Positions 34,527-42,860 of a stretch of DNA of 64,000 bases are shown here, in pieces. The notes under the pieces were generated by a model, which saw only the letters and a program-made list of their open reading frames with translations, was not told where the DNA came from and did no database searches. The stretch covers positions 1,689,501 to 1,753,500 of the forward strand of contig NZ_CP109017.1 of assembly GCF_036226765.1 (NCBI RefSeq), read 5' to 3'. Numbering within the stretch: position 1 is the stretch's first letter; the number at the start of each line of letters is the position of its first letter. The position numbers and the translations under genes are program-made. This stretch comes from Streptomyces sp. NBC_00670 (lineage in GTDB: Bacteria; Actinomycetota; Actinomycetes; Streptomycetales; Streptomycetaceae).

Positions 34527-36059
34527 TCAGGGGTTGGTGATGCGGAACCGGGTGAACGTCGCCGCCCCGGCGTGCCCCTGGCCCTCGGGGGCCAGGGCGA
34601 ACAGCCCGAGCAGCGCGCCGACCCAGCGCCAGGGGGTGGCGGCGAAGACGGGGCCGGACGGCCGGGGTCCCGTGCCGAGGTCGTAGGAGAAGCGGCAGCG
34701 CGCCCCGGCGCCGATCTCGACGCGCAGCCGGACCCGGGCACCGGGCACCGGCACCGGGTGCGCGGCGTCCCGTTCGCGCTCGGCGACGGGTTCGGCGAAC
34801 CGGTGCACCAGGCGGGCGGTCCCGTCGGCGCCCCGCTCCAGGCCGATCCAGCCGTACGCGTCGCCGAGGACGGCGAGTCCGGCCCGTGCCCCGGGTTCCT
34901 CGCTGTGCAGCCGCAGGTCGACCTCGACGGTGCGGGGTTCACCCGGCAGCCGCTGGGTCAACAGGTGCGGCACGGTGCGCAGGTCGTGCGCGCCGGCGGT
35001 GCGGACGCAGGCCGTGCGCAGTCCGTCGGCGGAGTGCTGGGTGGCCCAGCCGGCCTGCGGGTTGGCGGCCCACTGCCACTGGCGGCCGTACCGTCCGCCG
35101 GGGAAGTCGTCGTCGGTGGCGGGCGCGGCGGCCGGCTGCGGCGGCAGCGCGGGCCGCCGGTGGACGGCGACGGGGGCGCCGTCGTCCCCGAGCACCGGCC
35201 AGCCCTCGTCGTCCCAGCGCATCGGCTGGAGGTGGACGACCCTGCCGTAGGGGCCGCGCTGCTGGAAGTGCAGGAACCAGTCCTCGCCGGCCGGGGTGCG
35301 CACCCAGCCGCCCTGGTGGGGGCCGTTGACGTCGGTGTCCTTCTGCTCCAGGACGATCCGTTCCTCGTACGGGCCGAAGAAGCCGCGCGAGCGGAAGGCG
35401 CCCTGCCAGCCGGTCTCCACGCTCCCGGCGGGCGCGAGGATCCAGAACCAGCCGTCGTGCCGGTAGGCCTTGGGGCCCTCCAGGGTGAACCAGCCGGGGA
35501 TGCGGTCGCCGTCGACGATCACCTTGCCCTCGTCGAGGAGTTCGGTGCCGTCGGGGTGCATACGGTGGCCGGTGAGGCGGTTCTTGATGCCGGAGCGGGA
35601 CTTGGACCAGGCGTGCACGAGGTATGCCTCGCCGGTCTCCTCGTCCCACAGCGGGCAGGGGTCGATCAGGCCCTTGCCCTCCTTGAGCAGGTGCGGGCGG
35701 GTCCAGGGGCCGCGGATCGCGGGGGCGTTGACCTGGTAGATGCCGTGGTCGGGGTCGCCCCAGAAGATCCAGAACCGGTCGTCGTGGTGGCGCAGGGAGG
35801 GCGCCCAGACGCCGCGGTCGTGCCGGGGGACGGCGAACTCCTCCTCGGGTTCGAGGCGTTCGAGGGCGTGGCCGACCAGGGTCCAGTTGACGAGGTCGCG
35901 GGAGTGCAGCAGCGGCAGTCCGGGGGCACGGCCGAAGCTGGAGGCGGTGAGGTAGAAGTCGTCGCCGACGCGGACGACGTCCGGGTCGGACCAGTCGGCG
36001 TTGAGGACCGGGTTGCGGTAGGTGCCCGGGGCGGGCTCGGGGGCGGGCACGGCGGTCAT
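34527..36059 (-). CDS. Glycoside hydrolase family 43-type enzyme with C-terminal beta-sandwich
   Basis: A 510-residue cytoplasmic (no signal) hydrolase. The N-terminal 310 residues form the five-bladed GH43 propeller: YRNPVLNADWSDPDVVRVGDDFYLTAS (catalytic-base Asp), GVWAPSLRHHDDRFWIFWG, GLIDPCPLWDEETGEAYLVHA, and YHRDGW-like WFTLEGPKAYRHDGWFWILAPAG with the acid Glu. The second part (about 325-510) is a DUF1349/GH43 C-terminal sandwich (DDDFPGGRYGRQWQWAANPQAGWA, TRFRITNP). Such enzymes cut arabinosyl or xylosyl links. Because it is intracellular it probably acts on imported oligosaccharides. Confidence 0.85.
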   Translation of the reverse strand: MTAVPAPEPAPGTYRNPVLNADWSDPDVVRVGDDFYLTASSFGRAPGLPLLHSRDLVNWTLVGHALERLEPEEEFAVPRHDRGVWAPSLRHHDDRFWIFWGDPDHGIYQVNAPAIRGPWTRPHLLKEGKGLIDPCPLWDEETGEAYLVHAWSKSRSGIKNRLTGHRMHPDGTELLDEGKVIVDGDRIPGWFTLEGPKAYRHDGWFWILAPAGSVETGWQGAFRSRGFFGPYEERIVLEQKDTDVNGPHQGGWVRTPAGEDWFLHFQQRGPYGRVVHLQPMRWDDEGWPVLGDDGAPVAVHRRPALPPQPAAAPATDDDFPGGRYGRQWQWAANPQAGWATQHSADGLRTACVRTAGAHDLRTVPHLLTQRLPGEPRTVEVDLRLHSEEPGARAGLAVLGDAYGWIGLERGADGTARLVHRFAEPVAERERDAAHPVPVPGARVRLRVEIGAGARCRFSYDLGTGPRPSGPVFAATPWRWVGALLGLFALAPEGQGHAGAATFTRFRITNP

Positions 36060-36931
36060 GGGCTCACCGCCCGGCGGACGAGGGCGGCGGCCTCGGTCCG
36101 GGAGAGCCGGCCGTCGGCGACGACGGTGACGATCCGCCGTACGACGGTGTCCGTGGCGGGAAGTGGGAGCCGTGCGGCGTGCGCGAGGGAGGAGCCGACG
36201 CCGGGGTATTCCTCGGCGCGCACGAACCAGGGGTCGCGGCGGGTGTCGGCGGTGGCCCCGGCGAAGACCAGCGTCCAGTCCGCGCCGGCCAGCGCGAGCC
36301 AGTCGGCGCACCGGCCATGCACCTGTGTCTCGCCCTCGGCCTCCGCGGTGAAGGCGTGCGGGGCGGCGGCCTCCTTGCGGGCCCGCCAGAAGAAGCCGCC
36401 GTAGGCCGCGCCGGGGCGGCCGTTGGTCGCGGGGCTGCCGAACGACAGGGGTCCGGGGGTGGTGTTGGTGAGCGAGAAGGTGAAGTCCAGTGCCCAGGCG
36501 GTGTCGGTGAGCGCGGTGGCGGCCACGGTCCGGCGTTCGTGCAGGAGTTCGCGTCCTTCGGCGGTCCAGCTCAGTTCCTCGACGAAGCCGTCGGGGTCGC
36601 GGAGCTGGAAGGCGCGGTGGTGCTGGACGCCGTGGTTGTCGAGCTCGGTGGAGCCCCGGTCGCGGACGAAGGTGCGGCCGCCCCAGAAGTTGTGCCCCTC
36701 GACGTCGGGAACGGCGACACCGACGCCGAGGTGGTGGAGGTGGTCGGCGGGGCGCAGCTCGGTGACCGCCGTGCCGGCCAGGGTGGTGACGGGGTGGAGG
36801 TAGGGGCGCGGGGAGAGCCGGCCGGGGAGTTCGGGACGGGTGACGTAGCGGCCGACGGGGCGGCCCGCCACGCGCAGCACCGGGGTGTCGTGCGGGGTGC
36901 CCGGTGCGCCGGTCCTGCTCGGCGTGGTCAT
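36056..36931 (-). CDS. DUF6807 (PmoA-like) family protein
   Basis: A 291-residue soluble protein of the DUF6807/PmoA family, seen often in sugar-use operons beside Gfo/Idh oxidoreductases. Signatures are SPRPYLHPVTTLAGTAVTELRPADHLHHLGVGVAVPDVEGHNFWGG and ATNGRPGAAYGGFFWRARKE, with clustered His (DHLHHLG, QHHRAFQL). No activity is established to my knowledge; the conserved histidines suggest metal or sugar binding. It overlaps the GH43 start by ATGA and the oxidoreductase by one base (TGATG). Confidence 0.8.
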   Translation of the reverse strand: MTTPSRTGAPGTPHDTPVLRVAGRPVGRYVTRPELPGRLSPRPYLHPVTTLAGTAVTELRPADHLHHLGVGVAVPDVEGHNFWGGRTFVRDRGSTELDNHGVQHHRAFQLRDPDGFVEELSWTAEGRELLHERRTVAATALTDTAWALDFTFSLTNTTPGPLSFGSPATNGRPGAAYGGFFWRARKEAAAPHAFTAEAEGETQVHGRCADWLALAGADWTLVFAGATADTRRDPWFVRAEEYPGVGSSLAHAARLPLPATDTVVRRIVTVVADGRLSRTEAAALVRRAVSP

Positions 36932-38229
36932 CAGGTGCTCGCCTGCCTTTCGGGAGCCGCGGCGGACGCGGGGGCACCGGTGGACGCGCGGGTCCCGGTG
37001 GACGCGGGGACCCCGGTGGACGCGGGTGTCCCGGTGGACGCGTGGGCGGGGGCCGCCCAGGGGGCGCCCAGTTCGGAGTAGAGCGCGAGGGTGTCGGCGG
37101 CGGCCGCGACCAGCCCGTCGATCCCGGGCACGACCCGGCGGTCCTCGCCGGGCGGCCGGTGCCAGGCGTCGGCGGGCAGCGGGGCCGGGTCGGGGGCGCT
37201 GCGGATCGCCTCGACGACCCGCATGAACGCGCCGGTCGCCTCCGGCGCCACCAGCAGCCGGGCGCCCTCGGTGAGGTGGGCGACGAGGTTCTCCAGCAGG
37301 TCGGTGCGGCCGTAGCTCAGTTCCTCGGGGCCGCGCCCCGCACGCTGGAGCAGGACGCGGTCCTGCTTGTACCAGAAGGTGATCCGGCCCCGGTCGCCGT
37401 GGACCAGGACGTACGGTTCGTCGGCGCGTTCGGCGCAGAGCGTGGCGGCGACGGTGACCCGGCGGCCCGTCGCGGTGGTGACGCGGACGCAGGAGGTGTC
37501 GTCGGACTCGATGGCGTTGGCGCGCAGCAGTTCGGTCTCGATGCCGGTGACGTCCTCGGCGCGGTCGGTGCCGCCCAGTGCGAGGGCGGTGGCGACGGCG
37601 TGCGCGAGGGGGTTGGTGAGCGCCCCGTCGACGACGTCGGCGCCGTGGAGCCGCCGTCTGCCCGCCCAGGGCGCCCGCCGGTAGTAGGCCTCGTCGCGCA
37701 CCCAGGCACCGGCGCCGCCGACGCCCCGGATCTCGCCGATCAGCCCCTCGCCGGCCATCCGGCGGATCGCGGGCACGGCGTGCGAGCCCAGCGACTGGAA
37801 GCCGATCTGGCAGGCCACCCCGGCCGCCGCGACCCCGTCGGCCATGCGCCGGAACTCCGCGTACGAGGGGGCCGGCGGCTTCTCCAGGAGCAGATGCGTC
37901 CCGCGCACGGCGGCGGCCAGGGCGAGGTCGGTGTGGGTGGGGATCGGGGTGCAGATCACCGCGATCCGGGCGCCGGTGGCGTCGAGCAGCGCGCCGAAGT
38001 CGGAGGACTGCGCGGGGGTGCCGAGGCCGTCGGGGATCTCGTCGGGGGTGAGGGGCTCGAGTTCGCAGATCCCGGCGAGCCGGACGAGGCCCTTGTCCTG
38101 GAGGCGGCCGATGTTGGCGAGGTGCCACCCGCCGTGGCCGCGGGCCCCGGCGAGCACGACGGGGATCGGGGTGGGGAGCGCGGCGGCAACCGAAGTGGTG
38201 CCCGCGATGAGGGGGTCGGCGGCGGTCAT
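36931..38229 (-). CDS. Gfo/Idh/MocA family sugar oxidoreductase
   Basis: A 432-residue NAD(P)-dependent dehydrogenase. The Rossmann part has VVLAGARGHGGWHLANI and ARIAVICTPIPTHTDLALAAAVRGTHLLLEKPPAPS with the EKPP motif (about 118). The second domain contains the GFQSLGSHAVPAIRRM and RRRLHGADVVDGALTNPLAHAV catalytic region. Substrates of the family are free sugars or sugar acids; here a pentose or oligosaccharide is likely. The C-terminal 30 residues are a tandem peptide repeat, not part of the fold. Confidence 0.82.
   Translation of the reverse strand: MTAADPLIAGTTSVAAALPTPIPVVLAGARGHGGWHLANIGRLQDKGLVRLAGICELEPLTPDEIPDGLGTPAQSSDFGALLDATGARIAVICTPIPTHTDLALAAAVRGTHLLLEKPPAPSYAEFRRMADGVAAAGVACQIGFQSLGSHAVPAIRRMAGEGLIGEIRGVGGAGAWVRDEAYYRRAPWAGRRRLHGADVVDGALTNPLAHAVATALALGGTDRAEDVTGIETELLRANAIESDDTSCVRVTTATGRRVTVAATLCAERADEPYVLVHGDRGRITFWYKQDRVLLQRAGRGPEELSYGRTDLLENLVAHLTEGARLLVAPEATGAFMRVVEAIRSAPDPAPLPADAWHRPPGEDRRVVPGIDGLVAAAADTLALYSELGAPWAAPAHASTGTPASTGVPASTGTRASTGAPASAAAPERQAST
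36977..37048 (-). repeat. Four 18-bp tandem repeats in the oxidoreductase C-terminus
   Basis: CCGGTGGACGCG followed by six variable bases occurs four times in a row (36977, 36995, 37013, 37031). It encodes ASTGxx units (ASTGTP, ASTGVP, ASTGTR, ASTGAP) at the protein's end. The copies differ mainly at one codon each. The number may vary between strains by slippage. Confidence 0.85.
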
Positions 38230-38230
38230 G

Positions 38231-39157
38231 TCAGCCCTTCACCGCCCCCGCGCTGAAGCCGGTGATCAGCCACTTCTGGATGAACGCGAAGACGATCACC
38301 ACGGGCACGGCGGCGATGATGCCGCCCGCGGCGAGCGCGCCGAGGTCGACGCTGTCCGCGTTCATCAGGGTGTTGAGACCGACGGGGATGGTCTGCTTGC
38401 TCTGGTCGGAGAGGAACATCAGCGCGAACAGGAAGTGGTTCCAGGCGTGCACGAAGGCGAAGGAACCGACCGCTATCAGTCCGGGACGCAGGAGCGGCAG
38501 CACGACGATGCGGAACGCGGTGAGCCGGTCGCAGCCGTCGACCCAGGCGGCCTCCTCCAGGGAGTAGGGCACGTTCCGGATGAACCCGCTGATCAGGATC
38601 ATGGACAGCGGCAACTGGAAGACGGTCTCGGCGATGATGACGCTGCCCAGCGAGTTGATCATCTGCAGCTTGGCGAAGATCTGGAACAGCGGCACGAGCA
38701 GCAGCGCCCCGGGCACGAACTGCGAGCAGAGCAGGGCGAGCATGAAGCCGCGCTTGACCTTGAAGTCGAACCGGGCGAGCGCGTAGCCGCCGGCGAGCGC
38801 GACCAGGGTGGTCATCACCAGGGTGGCGACGCCGATGAGGACGCTGTTCTGGAAGTAGGTGCCGAACGCCCGCTCGGTCCACACCTTCTCGAAGTGCTCG
38901 GTGGTCATCGGCCAGGGCACCAGCGAGGTGGAGCCGGCCGGGCGGACCGCGAAGAGCAGGATCCAGTAGAAGGGGACGAGGGTGAAGACCAGGTAGAGCG
39001 AGAGCGGGACGTAGATCTGCCAGCGGGGCACCTCGTCCCAGGCGCGCCGGCGACCGCGGCGGGGCGGCGCGGGCCGCTCGGGGCCGGGGGCGGGCGCGAC
39101 GACGGCGTCGATGTCCGTGCCGCGCACGTCGTCCTGCGTACCGTTCTTGGTGATCAC
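38231..39157 (-). CDS. Carbohydrate ABC transporter permease (MalG type)
   Basis: A 308-residue inner-membrane permease with six predicted helices after a cytoplasmic Pro/Arg-rich N-terminus. The EAA loop is LEEAAWVDGCDRLTAFRIVVLPLLRPG (about 201-227). The C-terminus has the MalG-type QKWLITGFSAGAVKG. It starts at GTG 39157 in a GTGA overlap with the other permease. Confidence 0.92.
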   Translation of the reverse strand: MITKNGTQDDVRGTDIDAVVAPAPGPERPAPPRRGRRRAWDEVPRWQIYVPLSLYLVFTLVPFYWILLFAVRPAGSTSLVPWPMTTEHFEKVWTERAFGTYFQNSVLIGVATLVMTTLVALAGGYALARFDFKVKRGFMLALLCSQFVPGALLLVPLFQIFAKLQMINSLGSVIIAETVFQLPLSMILISGFIRNVPYSLEEAAWVDGCDRLTAFRIVVLPLLRPGLIAVGSFAFVHAWNHFLFALMFLSDQSKQTIPVGLNTLMNADSVDLGALAAGGIIAAVPVVIVFAFIQKWLITGFSAGAVKG

Positions 39158-40089
39158 TTGCCCTCCCCTCCGAACTTGCTCAGCCGCAGATAGACGATCG
39201 AGCAGAAGAGCAGGATCACGAAGGCGACGGTGGTCAGGGCCGAGGCGTAACCGAAGTTGTGCGCGTCGACGCTGGTGTTGGCGATGTACAGCGGGAGCGT
39301 GGTGGTCTCGCCGGCGGGGCCGCCGCCGGTGAGGGTGTAGAGCAGGTCGACGTTGTTGAACTCCCACACCGCGCGCAGCAGCGTGGAGAGCACGATGGCG
39401 TCCTTCAGGTGCGGCAGCGTGATGTGCCAGAACTGCTTGAGCCTGCTCGCCCCGTCGACCTCGGCGGCCTCGTACAGATCGCGGGAGACGGACTGGAGGT
39501 CGGCGAGGATGAGGATGGCGAAGAAGGGCACCCCGCGCCACAGGTCGGCGACGACGGCCGCCGGGAAGACGGTGGAGGTGTCGGAGAGCCAGCTGGTGCC
39601 GTACTCGCCCACGCCCATGTCCGCGAGGTAACGGCTGATGCCGGTCTGGGAGTTGTAGAGCAGCACCCAGATCGCGGAGGTCAGCACGCCGGAGACGGCC
39701 CAGGGGGAGAAGACCAGCGCGCGGCCGAAGGCCCGGCCGACGAAGGTCTGGTTGACGATCAGGGCGAGCGCGAGGCCGAAGAGGAGCTGGAGCCCGACCT
39801 CCACCACGACCCACTTGGCGCTGAAGGTGAGCGTGTCCCAGAACTGCGGGTCGTCGGTGAAGGCGTGGACGAAGTTGTCGAAGCCCGCGAAGCCGTTCCG
39901 CCACGGCTTGGTGGGGTTGTAGTTCTGCAGGCTGTAGTAGAAGACGCTGAGCACCGGGTAGGCGATGAAGCCCAGCATGAGCAGGGCGGCCGGGGCGATC
40001 AGCAGATACGGCAGCCTGCGCGGCGTCGCGGAGGCACGGCGCCGCCGGGGTGGCGCGGGGGGCTTCGCCACGGCTGCGGCTTGGGCCAT
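39154..40089 (-). CDS. Carbohydrate ABC transporter permease (MalF type)
   Basis: A 311-residue permease with a basic Pro/Arg N-terminus, six helices (LLIAPAALLMLGFIAYPVLS first) and the EAA loop YEAAEVDGASRLKQFWHITLPHLK. It is the first gene of the operon that runs to 33140. No ATPase gene is included, so a shared ATPase such as MsiK would be needed. It starts at ATG 40089 with GGAGAAG upstream and two LacI-type palindromes further up. Confidence 0.92.
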   Translation of the reverse strand: MAQAAAVAKPPAPPRRRRASATPRRLPYLLIAPAALLMLGFIAYPVLSVFYYSLQNYNPTKPWRNGFAGFDNFVHAFTDDPQFWDTLTFSAKWVVVEVGLQLLFGLALALIVNQTFVGRAFGRALVFSPWAVSGVLTSAIWVLLYNSQTGISRYLADMGVGEYGTSWLSDTSTVFPAAVVADLWRGVPFFAILILADLQSVSRDLYEAAEVDGASRLKQFWHITLPHLKDAIVLSTLLRAVWEFNNVDLLYTLTGGGPAGETTTLPLYIANTSVDAHNFGYASALTTVAFVILLFCSIVYLRLSKFGGEGK

Positions 40090-40134
40090 GACTCTTCTCC
40101 GTTCGCTTGCGGTGGGTCGTGTACGGACGGTGCA

Positions 40135-40146
40135 GGAAGCGCTTGC
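40135..40146. promoter_or_regulatory. LacI-type operator 1 of the sugar ABC operon
   Basis: GGAAGCGCTTGC, with the AAGCGCTT core and central CG typical of LacI/GalR operators, 46 bases upstream of the permease ATG. No LacI gene is in the window. Confidence 0.65.
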
Positions 40147-40174
40147 TACACGCGCATGAGTGAAGCGACGTGGG

Positions 40175-40186
40175 TGAAGCGCTTCG
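40175..40186. promoter_or_regulatory. LacI-type operator 2 of the sugar ABC operon
   Basis: TGAAGCGCTTCG, centred 40 bases (about four helical turns) from operator 1. It continues as CGATGATC, matching the site found inside the DapA-like gene. Confidence 0.65.
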
Positions 40187-40209
40187 ATGATCTTTTTCGG
40201 GGGTGGGCG

Positions 40210-41946
40210 TCAGCCCGCGTACGGGTCCGGCACGCTGCCCTCGCGGGCCAGGAAGGTGAAGTCGCAGCCGGTGTCGGCCTGGGTGATCTGTTCGGAGTAG
40301 AGCGCGCCGTAGCCCCGCTCGTACCGCACGGGCGGCGGCGTCCACCGGGCCCGCCGACGCGCCAGTTCCTCGTCGTCCACGTTGAGTTGAAGGGTCCGCG
40401 CCTCGACGTCGAGGGTGATCGAGTCGCCGGTGCGCACCAGGGCGAGCGGGCCGCCGATGTACGACTCGGGCGCCACGTGCAGCACGCAGGCGCCGTAACT
40501 GGTGCCGCTCATCCGGGCGTCGGAGATCCGCACCATGTCCCGCACGCCCTGCTTGAGCAGGTGGTCCGGGATCGGCAGCATGCCGTACTCGGGCATCCCG
40601 GGGCCGCCCTTGGGGCCCGCGCCCCGCAGCACGAGGACGCTGTCGGCGGTGATGCCGAGCGAGGGGTCGTTGATGGTGCGCTGGAGCTGCTTGTAGTCGT
40701 CGAAGACGACGGCGGGTCCGGTGTGCTTGAGCAGGTGGGGTTCGGCGGCGATGTGCTTGATGACGGCGCCGTCCGGGCAGAGGTTGCCGCGCAGGACGGC
40801 GACCCCGCCCTCGTCCGCTACCGGGTTGTCACGGGGGCGGATGACGTCGTCGTGGTGCACCTGGGCGCCGGCGAGCTGCTCGCGCAGGGTGTCGTGACAG
40901 ACGGTGGGGCGGTCCAGGTGGAGCAGGTCGGGGATGCGGGAGAGGAAGCCGGGCAGTCCGCCGGCGAAGTGGAAGTCCTCCATCAGATGGGTCTGTCCGC
41001 CGGGGCGGACGTTGGCGAGGACCGGGACCGTGCGGGCGATGCGGTCGAAGTCGTCGAGCGTGAGGGTGACGCCCGCGCGGCCCGCCATGGCGATCAGATG
41101 GATCACCGCGTTGGTGGAGCCGCCGAGGCCGAGCACGGTGGTGACGGCGTCCTCGAAGGCGTCGGCGGTGAGGAGGTCGCTCAGCTTCCGGTCCCGGTGG
41201 ATCAGGTCCACGATCGTCATGCCCGCGCGGGCCGCCATGCGGTCGTGCCCGGAGTCGACGGCCGGAATGCTGGAGGCGCCGGGGACCGTGACGCCGAGCG
41301 CCTCGGCGGCGGCGGTCAGGGTGGAGGCGGTGCCCATCGTCATGCAGTGGCCGGGCGAGCGGGCCAGGCCGCTCTCCAGTTCCTGCATCTCGCAGTCGCC
41401 GATGAGGCCGGCCCGCTTGTCGTCCCAGTACTTCCACATGTCGGTGCCGGAGCCGAGGGTCTCACCCTGCCAGTGGCCCGGCAGCATCGGCCCGGCGGGC
41501 ACGAACACGGCCGGCAGGTCGACGCTGGCGGCGCCCATCAGCAGCGCGGGGGTGGACTTGTCGCAGCCGCCCATCAGCACCGCCCCGTCGACCGGGTAGG
41601 AGCGCAGCAGCTCCTCGGTCTCCATGGCGAGCATGTTGCGGTAGAGCATGGGGGTCGGCTTCTGGAAGGTCTCGCTGAGGGTGGCGACCGGGAATTCGAG
41701 GGGGAAGCCGCCCGCCTGCCACACCCCGCGCTTCACGGCCTGGGCGCGGTCGCGGAGATGGACGTGGCAGGGGTTGATGTCGGACCAGGTGTTGAGGATG
41801 GCGACGACCGGCTTGCCCAGGTGCTCCTCGGGGAGGTAGCCGAGCTGGCGGGTGCGGGCGCGGTGGCTGAAGGAACGCAGCCCGTCCGTGCCGTACCACT
41901 GGTGGCTGCGCAGCTCCTCGGGGCGCTTGGGGTCGGGGGCGTTCAT
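40210..41946 (-). CDS. IlvD/EDD family sugar-acid dehydratase (arabinonate/xylonate dehydratase-like)
   Basis: A 578-residue Fe-S dehydratase. Cluster cysteines lie in NTWSDINPCHVHLRDRAQ (about 55-70) and MGGCDKSTPALLMG (about 124), with LIGDCEMQELESG as the third. The metal region has VLGLGGSTNAVIHLIAMAGRAGV and MPEYGMLPIPDHL...ISDARMSGTSYGACVLHVAPE. The HQWYGTDGLRSFSHRARTRQLG start and the coupling to a DapA-like enzyme point to an aldonate dehydratase such as L-arabinonate or D-xylonate, not to valine synthesis. Its product would be a 2-keto-3-deoxy acid. Confidence 0.85.
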   Translation of the reverse strand: MNAPDPKRPEELRSHQWYGTDGLRSFSHRARTRQLGYLPEEHLGKPVVAILNTWSDINPCHVHLRDRAQAVKRGVWQAGGFPLEFPVATLSETFQKPTPMLYRNMLAMETEELLRSYPVDGAVLMGGCDKSTPALLMGAASVDLPAVFVPAGPMLPGHWQGETLGSGTDMWKYWDDKRAGLIGDCEMQELESGLARSPGHCMTMGTASTLTAAAEALGVTVPGASSIPAVDSGHDRMAARAGMTIVDLIHRDRKLSDLLTADAFEDAVTTVLGLGGSTNAVIHLIAMAGRAGVTLTLDDFDRIARTVPVLANVRPGGQTHLMEDFHFAGGLPGFLSRIPDLLHLDRPTVCHDTLREQLAGAQVHHDDVIRPRDNPVADEGGVAVLRGNLCPDGAVIKHIAAEPHLLKHTGPAVVFDDYKQLQRTINDPSLGITADSVLVLRGAGPKGGPGMPEYGMLPIPDHLLKQGVRDMVRISDARMSGTSYGACVLHVAPESYIGGPLALVRTGDSITLDVEARTLQLNVDDEELARRRARWTPPPVRYERGYGALYSEQITQADTGCDFTFLAREGSVPDPYAG

Positions 41947-42860
41947 ATCGACCACCCCGCGGCGATCGCGGCGACCTCGGCGCGCTCGTCCTCGGGCAGC
42001 GGCTTGCTCGGCGGGCGGACGTCGCGCCGGCACAGGCCGAGTGAGGCGAGGGCCTCCTTGACGACGGTGACGTTGTTGGCGGAGCCGTTGGCCGCGCGCA
42101 GTTCCTCGAAGCGGCGGATCTGCTCCCAGATCTTCATGGCCGCCGGATAGTCGCCGGATCGAAGCGCTTCGATCATGTTCAGCGAGACGGCCGGGGCGAC
42201 GTTGACGAGCCCGGAGGTGAAGCCGGTGGCGCCCGCGGAGAAGTACGAGGGGGCGTACGGCTCGGCGAGCCCCGCGACCCACACGAACCGTTCGAGCCCC
42301 GCGTCACGCGCGAAGCCCGCGAAGCGGGCGGCGTCCGGGACGGCGTACTTCACGCCGATCACGTTGGGGCAGGCGTCCGCGAGTTCGGCGAGCCGGGCGC
42401 CGGGCAGCAGCGCGTTGCGGATGTAGGGGACGACACCCAGTTCGGGCACGGCCTCGGCGACCGCCCGGTGGTAGTCGACCCAGCCGCCCTGGGAGACGTA
42501 GGGGTGCACGGGCTGGTGCACCATCACCATCTGGGCGCCGAGTTCGCGGGCGTGCCGGGCGGAGGCGACGGCGGTCGGCACGTCGTGGCCGACGCCGACG
42601 AGGATGCTCGCCCGGTCGCCCGCCTCGTCGATCGTCAACTCGGTGACCAGGCGCCGCTCGTCGGGGGTGAGGGCGTAGAACTCGCCGGTGTTGCCGTTGG
42701 GGGTGAGGATGCCGACGCCGCCGTCGAGCAGCCGGCGCAGCAGTGCCCGGTGGGTGTCCCGGTCGATGGTGCCGTCCTCGGCGAACGGGGTCACCGGGAT
42801 CGCCACCACGTCGGCCAGGGCGGTCCGTTGTGTCTCGAACGCCACACTGCTGCCGCTCAT
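41943..42860 (-). CDS. DapA-family 2-keto-3-deoxy-pentonate dehydratase-like enzyme
   Basis: A 305-residue TIM-barrel lyase of the dihydrodipicolinate synthase family. The Schiff-base lysine is in VIGVKYAVPD (about 171), the catalytic Tyr in LGVVPYIRNALLPG, and the carboxylate loop is NGNTGEFYALT. Together with the IlvD/EDD gene it fits 2-keto-3-deoxy-L-arabinonate dehydratase, giving alpha-ketoglutarate semialdehyde. An aldolase role cannot be ruled out. It overlaps its neighbours on both sides (ATGA) and contains a perfect LacI-type palindrome. Confidence 0.8.
   Translation of the reverse strand: MSGSSVAFETQRTALADVVAIPVTPFAEDGTIDRDTHRALLRRLLDGGVGILTPNGNTGEFYALTPDERRLVTELTIDEAGDRASILVGVGHDVPTAVASARHARELGAQMVMVHQPVHPYVSQGGWVDYHRAVAEAVPELGVVPYIRNALLPGARLAELADACPNVIGVKYAVPDAARFAGFARDAGLERFVWVAGLAEPYAPSYFSAGATGFTSGLVNVAPAVSLNMIEALRSGDYPAAMKIWEQIRRFEELRAANGSANNVTVVKEALASLGLCRRDVRPPSKPLPEDERAEVAAIAAGWSI
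42157..42174. promoter_or_regulatory. Perfect LacI-type palindrome inside the DapA-like gene
   Basis: GATCGAAGCGCTTCGATC, 18 bases perfectly symmetric, inside coding sequence (it reads MIEALRSGD in the protein). It shares the GAAGCGCTTCGAT core with operator 2 at 40175, about 2 kb away. Confidence 0.6.

Noticed and set aside
40210..41946. Dihydroxy-acid dehydratase for valine/isoleucine synthesis
   Set aside because: Operon partners (GntR, DapA-like lyase) and the arabinonate-dehydratase-like N-terminus point to sugar-acid use.
39259..42150. 963-codon open frame on the plus strand across the permease and dehydratase genes
   Set aside because: Antisense shadow of the permease, IlvD/EDD and DapA-like genes; composition is Gly/Val/Asp-rich without family motifs.
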